Positions 1 to 11,800 of a DNA stretch of 12,719 bases are shown here, in pieces. Origin of the DNA: an uncultured Clostridia bacterium. Its GTDB lineage: Bacteria; Bacillota; Clostridia; Christensenellales; UBA1242. Each line of letters starts with the position of its first letter. The stretch's first letter is position 1. The position numbers were made by a program, and so were the translations under genes. Where the stretch lies: positions 1-12,719 of the forward strand of contig CANBAX010000014.1 of the NCBI GenBank assembly GCA_947366645.1, given 5' to 3'. The notes under the pieces were generated by a model, which ran no database searches, was not told the origin of the DNA, and saw only the letters and a list, made by a program, of their open reading frames with translations.

Positions 1-36
1 TCATTTGTATTTTTAGCGATATTTGTAGTACAATAA
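1..36 (+). CDS. C-terminal tail of an upstream membrane protein (partial)
   Basis: The first frame reads SFVFLAIFVVQ and ends at a TAA at 34-36. Ten of these eleven residues are small or hydrophobic, as expected for the end of a transmembrane helix. The fragment is too short to identify. In Gram-positive conjugation operons such as the pCF10 prg genes, a VirB6-like polytopic protein (PrgH) and a small PrgI protein precede the VirB4 ATPase, so an upstream membrane component would fit; this is inference from gene order. It lies in the same frame as the downstream ATPase gene, 15 bases from its start, so the two are probably cotranscribed. It could also be non-coding sequence that happens to be open. 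Confidence 0.4.
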   Translation, partial: SFVFLAIFVVQ

Positions 37-42
37 AATCGT

Positions 43-46
43 GAGG
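43..46 (+). promoter_or_regulatory. Shine-Dalgarno for the VirB4 gene
   Basis: GAGG lies five bases before the GTG at 52 and supports that GTG as the start. The only in-frame codons between the upstream TAA (34-36) and this GTG are AAT, CGT, GAG, GTA and AAT, none of them a start. The first internal ATG is at about residue 69 and would remove both membrane helices. An ATG at 50 is in another frame and meets a stop after four codons. Confidence 0.75.
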
Positions 47-51
47 TAAAT

Positions 52-336
52 GTGGTTAGAATAATACCTAGAAGAACAAAAATTAAACTTGAGTTTATCC
101 GTGGAATTACAGGGATAGACCTTATCATTGCGATAATTGCGGCGGTGGTGTTTGGTCTGCTTGTGGGCGCAAACTTTTTCACCGGCTCCTACTGGCTTGG
201 AATTGTTTGGGCTATATTTGCTATTTCACTTTTCTTCAAAATTAGTGACAGTGAAAGAATGTACATAACTATATCCTATCTACTTCGTTTTTCGATGCAA
301 AAGAAAAATTATGTAAAATCCTCTCCAAAAGGAAAG
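52..336 (+). other. PrgI/VirB3-like two-helix segment fused to the ATPase
   Basis: Residues 1-95 hold a positively charged start (IPRRTKIK), a helix rich in Ile, Ala and Val at 22-43, a short Gly/Ser turn, a second helix at 47-63, and then a basic stretch. In pCF10 and Tn916-like systems PrgI-family proteins of this shape are separate and encoded just before the ATPase. VirB3-VirB4 fusions are known from some Gram-negative systems. The assignment rests on shape and position rather than on strong sequence identity; simple membrane anchoring of VirB4 is the alternative. Confidence 0.55.
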
Positions 337-2727
337 GCAAATATGCAAGAGATAATTCCTTTTGAGGGAATTTACCAAGATAGATTTATTTCCTTTGGCT
401 CTTACTATGCACAAGTTTTGGAAGTTAAACCAATACTGTTTGGTCTTTTAAATGAATTTAATCAAGACAATGTAATCAACAGCTTTGCCAATGCACTTCG
501 TAGACTGACTGAAAGTCAAACCTGCGAAATTGTTAAAATTAATAAAGCGGTTGTGCTTGATAACTTTACATACAATGAAAATAAAAAATACGATAATCTT
601 CTAGACATGATGTATGACGGACAGATGTCCCAAGCCGAGGTGGACGCAAGAGCGCCTATATTTGAAGAGAGGGTATCCTTCCTTGAAGATAAAAACAGAA
701 AGAATAAAATTTATAAAGACTACTTTTATCTAGTTGTTTTTGATAAAGATATTGAATCTCTTGAAAACACCGTTAATGGTATGGCAAGTTCAATGGCATC
801 AGCACTTACGCCAATAGGCACAAGAAGATTATATGGACAGGAACTGGCAGTATTTCTTCGTGCAAATTATAATCGTGAATTTGATGAGCGGGAACTTGAG
901 GGAATACCATTCAGTGAATATAAAGACTGGGCAACTCCAAATAAAATAAAATTTTCTTCAGCTAAATATAATATAGACGGAAAAAATTATCGCACCTTTG
1001 CTCTTACTGAGTATCCACTTCAAGTAGGAAATGCGTGGGGAACATCATTCTTCCTTCTAGACCGAACAAAGGTAGTTATGAAATTTAAACAGGCACCAAA
1101 GTTTGAGGCTGAGAAGAAAATCGATAAAGCCATCATGGATATGGAAACAAAGCTATATAAGACCGGTAAGACAAGTACACAAATTGAACTTCAAACTCAC
1201 CTTGAAACATTGCGAGATTTATTAGCGCAACTTAAAAATAACAACCAAAATCTTTATGATGTAAATACCTTTATTACTTGTGAAGACTCTGCTCGTAAAG
1301 ATATTAAAGCAATATTAAGACAGGGTGGCTTTAGATACAGCGAGATGTTTGCGCGACAGATAGACGCTTTTATCAGTACTAATGTATCTCAAAGGGATTA
1401 CATCAAACAATTCAGTCGCGGTATTCCAACTGATTCCCTTGCAGGCGTATTCCCATTTATTTCCAGTGAACTACAAGATGAACGTGGATTTTATATAGGA
1501 GATAATGAGTATCCTGTTTTCATTGACTTTTTTAAACAAGAAACAAAGACAGACCCATCTCGTGTAAACTCCAATATGATGGTCATCGGAAAGTCAGGTT
1601 CAGGTAAATCTTTCGCAACAAAAATGTTGCTTGCAAATTTTGCTGCCGATAATAGTAAAATATTTATTCTTGACCCTGAAAAAGAATATGACAAACTTAC
1701 TTACAACTTAAAAGGCAAGATGATAGATGTCGGCTCTTCGCTTCAAGGTATATTAAATCCATTCCATGTCATTAGGGCGCTTGATAAAGACGATGATGAC
1801 GGAAAGAAAAATTATTTTGAAGTTAAAAAGCAAGACGACTCCTTTAATCAGCACCTTCAATTCCTTGAACAGTTTTTTAGAACGGTACTTGAAGGTATCC
1901 CAAGCGACGCGTTTGAGGTGCTAAACTCACTAGTACAAGATTTGTATAATGAATTTAAAATAGACGGAAATACCGACCTTAAAACTTTAAAACCAGAAGA
2001 TTATCCTATCTTTGATAACTTATATGATTTAATTTTAAAAAGACAAAAAGGCGTGAAAGATGAATTCTTGGCAAAAAACTTAAGAATAGTTGAGGCTTAC
2101 ATAAAGAAGTTTGCAAAAGGCGGAAGAAACTCCAACCTTTGGAATGGGGCAACATCTATCGAAACGAATGAAAACTTTGTTACTTTCAATTTCCAGTCCT
2201 TGATAGCAGGAAATAATGACACTATTACAAATGCTCAAATGCTTCTTGTTTTCAAATATCTTGAAAATGAAATTATCAACAATAAAGACTACAATAAATT
2301 ACATAAAACAAATAGACATATTATCATTGTCGTAGATGAAGCACATACCTTCATTAATCCAAAATATCCTATTGCGTTAAACTTTATGACAGCAATGGCA
2401 AAAAGAATTCGTAAGTATGGTGGTATGCAGGTAGTCATCACTCAAAATATTAACGACTTTGTGGGTTCTGAGGAAATTAAAAGACAGTCAACTGCGATTA
2501 TTAACGCTTGTCAATACTCAATGATATTCTCATTGTCACCAAACGATGTCAATAGTCTTATTGACCTCTATAAAAACTCTGGTGGAATTAATAGTGAGGA
2601 GCAAAATGCTATTGTTACAGCACCTGTCGGACAGGCATTTGTGATTACAGCACCTACAGCAAGAACAATGGTACAAATAAATCCACTTGATTATGTTGTT
2701 TCTATCTTTAAAGATAAGCACGAATAA
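52..2727 (+). CDS. virB4: VirB4-family conjugation ATPase with N-terminal PrgI/VirB3-like membrane hairpin
   Basis: The 891-residue product is a VirB4/TraE/PrgJ-type ATPase, which powers assembly and substrate transfer of type IV secretion or conjugation systems at the cytoplasmic membrane. Residues 1-20 are basic, and 22-43 and 47-63 form two hydrophobic helices like those of PrgI/VirB3 proteins. Residues of roughly 95-480 match the VirB4 N-terminal half, including a segment YRTFALTEYPLQVGNAWG near 313-330. The C-terminal motor has a Walker A GKSGSGKS at 513-520, a Walker B IIIVVDE at 757-763 followed by AH, and a TQNIND motif at 797-802. All nucleotide-binding residues are present, so it should be active. 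The start is GTG. The next gene follows after eight bases. Free-standing VirB4 proteins are usually about 600-850 residues; the extra length fits the fused membrane segment. The family call is firm; the type of element (ICE, plasmid or domesticated system) is unknown. Confidence 0.95.
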   Translation: MVRIIPRRTKIKLEFIRGITGIDLIIAIIAAVVFGLLVGANFFTGSYWLGIVWAIFAISLFFKISDSERMYITISYLLRFSMQKKNYVKSSPKGKANMQEIIPFEGIYQDRFISFGSYYAQVLEVKPILFGLLNEFNQDNVINSFANALRRLTESQTCEIVKINKAVVLDNFTYNENKKYDNLLDMMYDGQMSQAEVDARAPIFEERVSFLEDKNRKNKIYKDYFYLVVFDKDIESLENTVNGMASSMASALTPIGTRRLYGQELAVFLRANYNREFDERELEGIPFSEYKDWATPNKIKFSSAKYNIDGKNYRTFALTEYPLQVGNAWGTSFFLLDRTKVVMKFKQAPKFEAEKKIDKAIMDMETKLYKTGKTSTQIELQTHLETLRDLLAQLKNNNQNLYDVNTFITCEDSARKDIKAILRQGGFRYSEMFARQIDAFISTNVSQRDYIKQFSRGIPTDSLAGVFPFISSELQDERGFYIGDNEYPVFIDFFKQETKTDPSRVNSNMMVIGKSGSGKSFATKMLLANFAADNSKIFILDPEKEYDKLTYNLKGKMIDVGSSLQGILNPFHVIRALDKDDDDGKKNYFEVKKQDDSFNQHLQFLEQFFRTVLEGIPSDAFEVLNSLVQDLYNEFKIDGNTDLKTLKPEDYPIFDNLYDLILKRQKGVKDEFLAKNLRIVEAYIKKFAKGGRNSNLWNGATSIETNENFVTFNFQSLIAGNNDTITNAQMLLVFKYLENEIINNKDYNKLHKTNRHIIIVVDEAHTFINPKYPIALNFMTAMAKRIRKYGGMQVVITQNINDFVGSEEIKRQSTAIINACQYSMIFSLSPNDVNSLIDLYKNSGGINSEEQNAIVTAPVGQAFVITAPTARTMVQINPLDYVVSIFKDKHE

Positions 2728-2731
2728 GGAG
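2726..2731 (+). promoter_or_regulatory. Strong Shine-Dalgarno overlapping the VirB4 stop codon
   Basis: AAGGAG overlaps the last two bases of the VirB4 TAA and sits four bases before the ATG at 2736. The overlap leaves no room for a promoter or terminator between the two genes and suggests translational coupling. It also fixes the start of the giant lipoprotein gene. Confidence 0.85.
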
Positions 2732-2735
2732 AAAA

Positions 2736-2813
2736 ATGGCTAAAGCGAAAAAGATAAACTTTATTTTATTAAGTTTACTGCTTGCATTTGCAGGTATCTT
2801 TTTCGTTAGCTGT
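2736..2813 (+). other. Lipoprotein signal peptide and lipidated cysteine
   Basis: Residues 1-26 have a basic N-region (AKAKK), a hydrophobic core of Phe, Ile, Leu and Ala, and the box F-V-S-C with Gly at +2. Cleavage by signal peptidase II before Cys26 is expected. Phe at -3 is less usual than Leu, but the rest fits well. There is no competing signal peptidase I site. Confidence 0.85.
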
Positions 2814-5800
2814 GGAGAAATAGATTATACAAATGTATTTATAACCTGCCAAGAAGCTAATATTACGCTGGATATAGAAGAAGAACGGGAGATAAATTTT
2901 ACTATTCAAAATTATTCATCAAATATGAATGGTGAACTAAGTATACATAACGATGCTCCTTCAGTGGTAAGTTACGAAAAATCAGTGTCGAATAATGGTG
3001 TAACAACTCTTCGATTAAAAGGTTTAAAGGGTGGAACAGCACACATTAGGGCGGCACTGACGGCTGATGGACGTAAAGACTGCATGATAACCGTCATAGT
3101 AAGGCAGTACGCAGATAATATTTCTAATAAAGAGAACAACTTATACACATCGTATAAAACAGAACTTGTTCCTACGGCAAATGACTTTACACTTGACGGA
3201 AATGTGCGTGACCTATCTTTTTACTTCTTCGGTAGCGTTCCAGAAGGCTGGCCACCACTTACACTCAATGATATTTGGAATGAATCTTCATATATAAATG
3301 AATTTGTTTCAGTTAAACTTATAAATCAAGATAACAAGAATTATCTGATTTTCAGAGATAGTAAAGACCAGCTTTTCACTCTTAAAGAAAATGATGGCCT
3401 AGATAATGAAAAATGTAGGTTTGAATTTTTACCTGTTACTGTCGCTGAAGATGGTAAAACCTATAATTTTGAAGCAGCGCATCAAGTTGTCTTAGGTGAA
3501 AAATATACATTTATTGCAAAATATGCGAATTTGGACAAACCTTTTGTCCAAAGGGATTTTTATATACTGGGCGATATAGGCAAAGCAAGTTATGAGTATA
3601 GTTATAATAACACATTAGACTCTCAAAATGGGGATATAGTATTAATACCGAATAGAGAGGAAAACTATCAAGGAGTAAAACTTGTTGTCACGCTTCCAAC
3701 AAAAAGTGGCTTTGTAAAAAACGACTATACTTTTGATACAAAGTATTTAAGTATAAGTGAAATTTTTAATGAAGAAGACCAGCAAACCTATGTGTTTGAA
3801 ATAAATAATAAATCAATTACAAGTATTGATACAACTTTGTCTTTACAATTTTACTTTGATGGATTTAAAGACAGCGATGATGATAGCGTAAATTTAACCT
3901 TGGATATTCCAGTTAAGATTATATATCAGCCTACTTCTATTTATGTTAATAATAAGTTAGAGCCAGATTTCCTTACCTTCTATGACAATTACTCAGGTGA
4001 CTTTGGCTGGCAATATTTAAACTTGTCTGTCAGCCCAAGAGATAGTGTCTATACTAAAACTGTTGTGGAGTTTGACTCAGAAGAAGTTGCAGTTAAATAT
4101 GATGGTATAGAGCGTTCAGAAGGCACATTTACCATACCAGACCTATCAAAACCATTACTTGTCAGAGGGGGAAGTAAAACCACTGATGGCGGTTATGGCG
4201 AAATAAAATTTAAGGTAACATATGAGGTGTTAGGCAGCGAAAACACCATTGAAACAGTGGTATATTATTCTGTTGAAAAGGGTGCAAGTAGAATATTGCC
4301 ATTTGATGATTATTATAAAAATAATGGCGTTTATCTGTCCTCTCAAAGTGAAGAATGGGTGGAATTTAAAGGCTTTTATGCAAATGCACCATTCAAATAT
4401 GCTACACTAAGATATAAAGGCGGTGAAGGCAGTCAAGATGTCATAATGATGGAAGGCGAAGCCAAACCGAACGAAAAAGATAATGCAATAATAATGAAAT
4501 TGCGTACTAAAGGTATTGTAGGAAGCGGAATATATACTTTATCTTTGGATAATGGAACAAGCGAAGATATCAGATTTGTTGTAAGCGATTCGTTTGACGG
4601 AAATATAGGTGTAAAATATAATAACGGAAATAACGCCGTCACATCTACAGAGATTATTGAAGGTGTGGAAGAAAATGATTTAGGCGGGATAAAACTATTT
4701 GTATTAAATAGCGGAAATAATAACACTGAAATCGAAGTGAAATTAGTGGCAAATAATAATGAAAACTCTTCTGTTTTGCAGTATGTTAATACTGGTAATA
4801 AAATCGGCGATGGTTTTAATTACAACTTTAGGGCGGTGGATAACACTTTACTTATTACTACAGATGGCAATGGAAACGGTTATATCCTAATGGAACTTGA
4901 CCTTATCATAGTAAAAGATTTCAAAATCGAAATTATAAAAAGAAAATTTACCCTTTCAATAGTTTCCTATCGTTTAATAGAAAAAATAGATGTTTATAAA
5001 GAAAAAGATGGCAAAGGCGAATATGCTGACAAAACCAGCGCATCTTTTGTAGAAGTTTATGTTGGCACCGATAATCAAAATGCACGCAGCGCACTGCTTA
5101 ATGTCGCTCCAAGAAAAGAGGGCTACTATTTCTTTGACCCATCAAAAAAAGCAGACGTTTTTGAAGCATTCAAACCTGAATTTATTTATTGGACCTTCCA
5201 AAATCAAATGATATATGTTAATCCTCAAAATATATATGAAGACTACCAGTTGGGGGATTATGGTGTCTTTAATCCAAAGACCATGATGTTTACAGCAAAC
5301 CCAAATGCTCAAAGTATTGATATTGTTTTGATAGCAAATATAAAGCAGGAAGATATATTATATTCTTACACCATAAGAATATTAAGTTCGGACTATATAG
5401 AAGTAACAGGTTTAACACTTTCCAAAAGTGAGGAAGTAATAAACTTCTCTTCTCAAAATCGTGTATCTAGCAGGCATAAAGATTTAATAGTGTTTGATAA
5501 TACTACCAATAAAGCAACAAACCCTGATATTAGGGTGATGTTTACACCAGCCCTTGTTGAAACTCAAAATGAAGAGGGGGTAATTGTTGCAAAATATGCA
5601 AATATCTTTGGCGAAAAGGTGCAAGAAGGAAGCTATGAAAGTTATCAAGGCATCAAAAAAATAAAGCAAGAAGACGGCAGTTATCTTGTTACTTTAGATG
5701 TGGCAGAGTCCTTTCTTAATAGCGACCTTTCAAAATCTACAAAGTCATTAACAGGGCAGCTCATGATAGTTGCGTCTGACTGGCTAGACCAAAGCGGTAA

Positions 5801-8800
5801 TCTAAAAAAAGACTATAGTGCGAGGGCAATACGACTTCAAATTAATTTTAATAACGGAACCGAAGAAAATAGATTCCAACTTGAAACCGCTGAAGATATC
5901 ATAGAAATGAAATCAGCGTTAAACTTACACTACGCCCTTTCCACAAAGATAGTTCTTACAAAAGAAGGGAACAACTCACTTCCTCTTGGTAACCTATCTG
6001 GTAGTATTGTAGGAACAACAAATTATTCTTGTATATCTGGTATAGAAATCACTGACTCTTCAAGGATAGGCGAATATTACGGATTATTCACAGATGTTAC
6101 TGGCAGAATAGAAAACCTTCAATTTGAAGGAAAAATAAAGATAAATAATGCGGAAGCAAATGCTAAGATAGGTATTGTAACTGCTAAAAATAGCGGGCAA
6201 ATGATAAATCTAGGTGTGACTGTCACAGAGGATAGCAGTGTTGTGACTTCGGGCAGTGCAAACATAGGTCTTGTTGCAGGTGAAAACGATGGCACATTAT
6301 TACAAGATTATACCGTTTATCAACAGGGTGAAATTTTAAGTCCGCACATTCTTTCGTATATGGGCTCAAATAAGTTGACAGTCACAGCAAACGACAATGT
6401 TAACGTAGGCGGTGTAGTTGGACTAAATAAAGGCCAGATAGAAAAGAAGGATAACGAGGCATTAATCCTCACTGGATATTCAAATTACATAAGTTATGCA
6501 AATATAACTGTTATTAAGCATAATAATGTAGCTAACGACTATGTCGGCGGTGTTGCTGGGCAAAGTATAGAAGGCAGCGGAATTGTAAGTTCAATAGTAA
6601 AAGCAGGGGAAGGCATACTTGTTGGTGGAAGAATTGAAGGTGGCAGTTATGTTGGTGGCGTCGTAGGTAAATTTACAGGTACAGCCCTTCAAGGTATTTC
6701 GGCACGAGCCTTTGTAAGAGGTGCAAGTGAAAACTTGGGTGCTATAAGTGGTTCGGCTACCGGTGTAATAAATTCAGGCATGTATTTTGTTGAGGCGGTT
6801 GATGACGGGCGTACTGGAATAGAAAGCAGTATGGTTATTCGTTTCCTTACGGGCGTCGAAGAGGAAACAAGCTATGATATAAATAATGTTGTGTTTGGCG
6901 TAAGCTCAAATCTTGAAATAAATCCAAACTCTGTTTACACTTATGTTGCAAGAAATAGAGTGGAAATTGGAGAGCAGGGCAGCATCACAAATATTGATAC
7001 CACAGAAAGTAGTTTAAATAAATACTATGGCGATTACATTGAGGCGAGATATCCAAATGTCAATGAAACTTCGTTTACAATTACAAAGCAGGGCTGGTTC
7101 ACTTTAGGTGAAAATCTTTGGACAATAAACGTCAATGAAGGCTTCAAAGAATTTGAAGAAAATTCAAACACCTTCTATGCATATTACTTTAAGGCTATGG
7201 GGGAGAATGTAGACGAAACACAAGAATCGCAAAAATTACTTGATGAAAATTATAATAAATTAACAACAAACTCCTATCTCTATCCAATTATGCCGTCTGT
7301 AAGTGGACTAATACTAACATCTGAAAACAGCAATAAACTATTTATAGATGAAAATGGCCAAATGACAATTAAAGGCACTGGCGAAACAATAGTTAATGTA
7401 AAAAGCGTATTAAATACAAATAAACAAATGTCAATAGTTATAAAGGCGGTAAATTATTTCAACTCAGATGAAAATTTATCAATAGTTTATAACTCTTCAG
7501 CTATAGGAAATCGCCCGATAGATATAAGCGAATTTGAAATAAAAGGAAACAATTCGGTATCGTTATATTTAAAACCTGATTATACTCTTAAGAGTTTTGA
7601 TAGTCTTACTACAATATTTGACTCACATGGTCAAGGTAATATTAAAGGTAAAAATATCTACCTCGCACAAAATGAGGAGATTATTCCAGAATTAAATATT
7701 GTCAAGTTTACAAATCTTGATGGAAGCGAATCGTCACAACTACCAAAATTAAATATAATAATTGATGGTCAAACAGTTGTGATTAATCGGGGCGTCGATA
7801 GTGTTGAAGGCATTTATGGGTTTAACATTAGGACAAAATTAGTTTCAAATAACAATAAAAAATGCTATGTAAATAAGGATATTAAAGATACAAAAGTTAT
7901 TTATACCAAAGGCGCGGAAGAGATAAGGGTAAGCTATGAGTCATTACCAGTTTACACCTATAAGGAAACGGAAAACTTTATAAGCATCTACTCTCAAAGC
8001 AAAGAAAATAAACCACGATATGTGATATTTGACGAGAATGATAATCCTTTACAAGGCAGTATGGAAAATATTAAATATAAGTTTACAGAAGATGAAAAAC
8101 TTTTCATTGTCAGATTTAATCCTCAAGTAAGCGATAAAACAGGTTGGCAAGATTTTGTATTAGGTATTTCAGTAAACAGATTATCCTCAGTTTATAAAAA
8201 TCGACATACACTTGATATATATAAAGACTACTATATAAAAATTTATGCTGATTCAAATTATGAAGTGTCCTATAATGTTCCTTTCAAACTGTTGAATATG
8301 ACAGTAAAAGATATTTCAATAGATAATTACGCTAAAATCACTGATGTTGAAGAGAATAAAGATTTTTCAACAGCATCTCTTAAAACAGAGGCAGGCACAA
8401 GTGGACTTTTAATTGTAGGCCTCACACCTGATGATGCGGATTATGATTATATTGAAATTACCAATACAGAAAAAGGAAACATTGCGGGTAACGGAAAAGG
8501 CTCTTTCAGTCTAGTTGGGCGTAATAAAAATCGTGAAGGCGATAGTAACCTATTTATAGAAAATAATGTTATCGGCTCTCCTATTCCAAATGGTTTACGT
8601 ATTTACTGGAAAGATTTAAATAATTTCTATCAAATGGAAAACATAGAGGACTATCATGGTGAGATATATATTAAATATATGGTAGGAACAAGTAATGTCA
8701 CTGATGGTGCGGCTGCAGAATTTAAAGTGACTGTATTTGATAAGGGAAAACCAGTTAAAAATAAAACAATAACCCTAGAGGTACATCTAGAGAATAAGGT

Positions 8801-11800
8801 GGTTATTACTATAGATGGTAAAACTCAAAATAGTGATAATTCATATAATGTTGCTCGTGGTCTAAAATACAAATTGAATTTAGACTATCATGGTTTTACT
8901 TTTAGTGACATTGAAAAGCCGCAAGTTTATGTCTTTAATGGCAAAGATGAAAATGGGCAATTTAATAAAACAGCTATAAGTAATGTTGCCTATGTATCAC
9001 AGGATGGGGATAGTTATTATTTAAATATTAAGTCTGATGCATTAAATTATGCTGAATACCAAACAGGCTATCCAGTAATAATTTCAACTAATGCTTATCA
9101 TAAAGATGGGGTTAATGAAAGAAGCGCTTCCTTTGATATGCCGGTAAATATACTTGAGTATGTTATAAATTATCAATATTCGGTAGGCGACGCGTTAAAA
9201 GACATAGTTGAGGGTATGGATAATGGCGTCATTCATGTACAGATAGGTAATATACAACCTCTTAAAGTTGACCTTTCTACCATTATGGAATATGACCATA
9301 CTAATCAAAGCGTAGTAACCAAGGTGGAAACTTTCATAAATTCCATGACACAAGATGCTGAGTGGAAGGTATATACAAACTTAAACGAATCCGGCTTGCC
9401 AGTTGGCGGTTCGGTTACCACTGAAGAGGGCAAACATAACAGTACTTATGAAATTTCACCAGAGATAACCCTTGACAATATCTATTTCAAAACCAACGGT
9501 TTAAATGTCACACCTGTAGTAACACATAATTATGTAAATTCATATTACATCTTCTCCTTTAAATCGGGCTTCACCATTTCGGAAAGAACTGGTGTATACG
9601 AGGTTACAACAAACCAAACTTCAGCCTCTTTGTATACAGAATTTAGGTTTAATGTTTTTCAGTCAAGTTCAAGCGACCACCCAATACCAATATATAATGA
9701 AGAGCAGTTAAAGGATATGCGCGCAAACTCTCATTATATACTCATGGAAGATATCACTCTTACAAGTCAAACCTTCTCACCAATACAAGTTGAAGTTGCT
9801 TCCTTAGATGGAAACGGAAATACTATATATTTTAATGGCGACTACTCTTTCACGGGTGAAAATCTTGGCTTATTCCGCAGCATTGGAAATGGAGCAGTAA
9901 TAAAAAATCTTACACTTGCTTTAAAAGGCACAACTAATTTCAGGACAAATTCAACCTCCTTTAATGCAGGCTTACTTGCAGGTGAAAGCAGTGGCAATAT
10001 CACCAACTGCTATGTACATAGCGGTGACTATGACGATAATTATTTCTCTGTATTATGTCCAAGTCAAGATGATGCCGCTTGTTATGTTGCAGGTATAGTA
10101 GGGCGTAACAATGGAAATATCACAAACTGCCGAAGCAGTCTAAACATTACATCAAGTTATAATGTTTCAGGAATTGCGGGTGTTAATACAAGAAAGATAG
10201 CAAGCAGTTATTATAAGAATGGCAGACTTGAAAGCAATAGCCAGTATAAACATAAGGTAGGCGGTCTAGTAGTCGAAAATGGAACTTCGGCAGGCTCAGT
10301 TGATGAGCGTAATGGTGCGATAATAATGACCTCTTATGTTTCAGGTCAACCTGAAGCAGGCAGGGTTTACACTACTGACACCACTCATTATATAAAATCC
10401 TCACAACCAACCGCAGGATTAGCCTTTACAAATAACGGAAAAATTATTGACTGTTATACAAATATAAGTATGCAAGGCTCATCTACAATGGCGGGTTTTG
10501 TCCATGCAAATGCGGGTCAAATAAAAAATTGCTTTAGTTTAAGTATACTGGTAGACAGGGTTTCAACCTCTTCCGGCTTTGCAAGAGAAAATAGTATTGA
10601 CGGAGTAACTGGAAGTTTTGAAAATTGTTATTACTTGTATCGTCCTGCTGATAATGACCAAAAAGAACCTCCAATAAATTCCTCTATTGATGACAGCAGA
10701 TTTGAGGGGACTTTAAGACTTAAAGAGGAAGAGTTTAATAATCTAAAAGGATACTTTAATAGTTATTCATATACAGAAACAACCTCTGTAAACAGTGTAT
10801 GGTTTTATAGTAGTGGTCAAACTTCAGATATGTATGATAATACACAGTTTGGCGGTGGCAGACTAGAACTTGTAGCACCAAATATAATTGCAAATAGTAA
10901 AAAAGAACTTCATGAAAGTTATGAAGATTCTTCTGGCGATATTGTATATAATTACATTTATAGTGATAGTTCTGCTCCACTTGGCAGTTTAAGGAATCCA
11001 TACCTTATTGAAAGCGCCGAAAGTTTCGAGCGAGATATGCTTTCACCAATGACTCAGTCAGGCTTTAATAACAATAGCTATCGTTTAATAGCGGACATTA
11101 ATTACAGTAATATTACAACTCCATCTCAAACATATAAGATTATCTTCTTTGGAAATATTGAGGGTAATGGAATGACAATATCTCAAAATAGGCTTTATTC
11201 AAACGATAAACTACTAAATGCTGGCTTGTTTGCTCAAATAGGAAACGAAACTCATCAGGGAAGTGTTATGAATTTAACCCTTCAACCAAAAGAAATTCGC
11301 TTTGCAAACACAAATTGTGTGGGCGCTCTCGCGGGGACTCTAACAAATGGTAATATTTATAATGTAGAAGTTTACACCGAAGATGAATTAAATGTTCAAG
11401 GCAAAAATTTTGTTGGCGGTGTAATAGGTCGTGCAATAAATTCCTATACTATGAAAAACATAACAGGTTCACTTTCAGTGGCAGCTTATCACACACCAGA
11501 TGAAGAAACAAGTACGACAATAGATACAAATTCGTATAGCCAAAGCTCCACAAATCTTTCAAGATATTCCTATGCTGGTGGAATAGTGGGTTTTGCATCT
11601 GGTCAAGGCAAAATGCAAAATCTCTCCTCACAAGCTATAAGTAATATCATGGGTGACCGTGTAGGACTTGTAATGGGGGGAATAGATAAAGACGTCAAAG
11701 CAGAAGATATCTTTGTTGATTTAACTGATTCTCTAAAAATCAAAGCGTTCACATATGGTGGACTTGCTGTAGGGGAAACGAAGGGAAAAATAGATAAAGT

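Noticed and set aside
50..64. ATG at 50 as an alternative start near the ATPase
   Set aside because: It is in a different frame and reaches TAA after four codons. GTG at 52 gives the full ATPase and has a well-spaced Shine-Dalgarno.
2700..2760. Promoter or terminator between the two genes
   Set aside because: Only eight bases separate them, and I saw no GC-rich stem with a T tract.
5144..5810. Two runs of seven A (5144-5150 and 5804-5810) as possible frameshift or slippage sites
   Set aside because: The main frame stays open across both, the alternative frames close quickly, and A runs are expected in Lys-rich AT-rich genes.
4967..11092. A 14-base identity (CTATCGTTTAATAG) near 4967-4980 and 11079-11092
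   Set aside because: It encodes a shared YRLI-type strand, and one match of this length is close to chance in 10 kb of AT-rich sequence.
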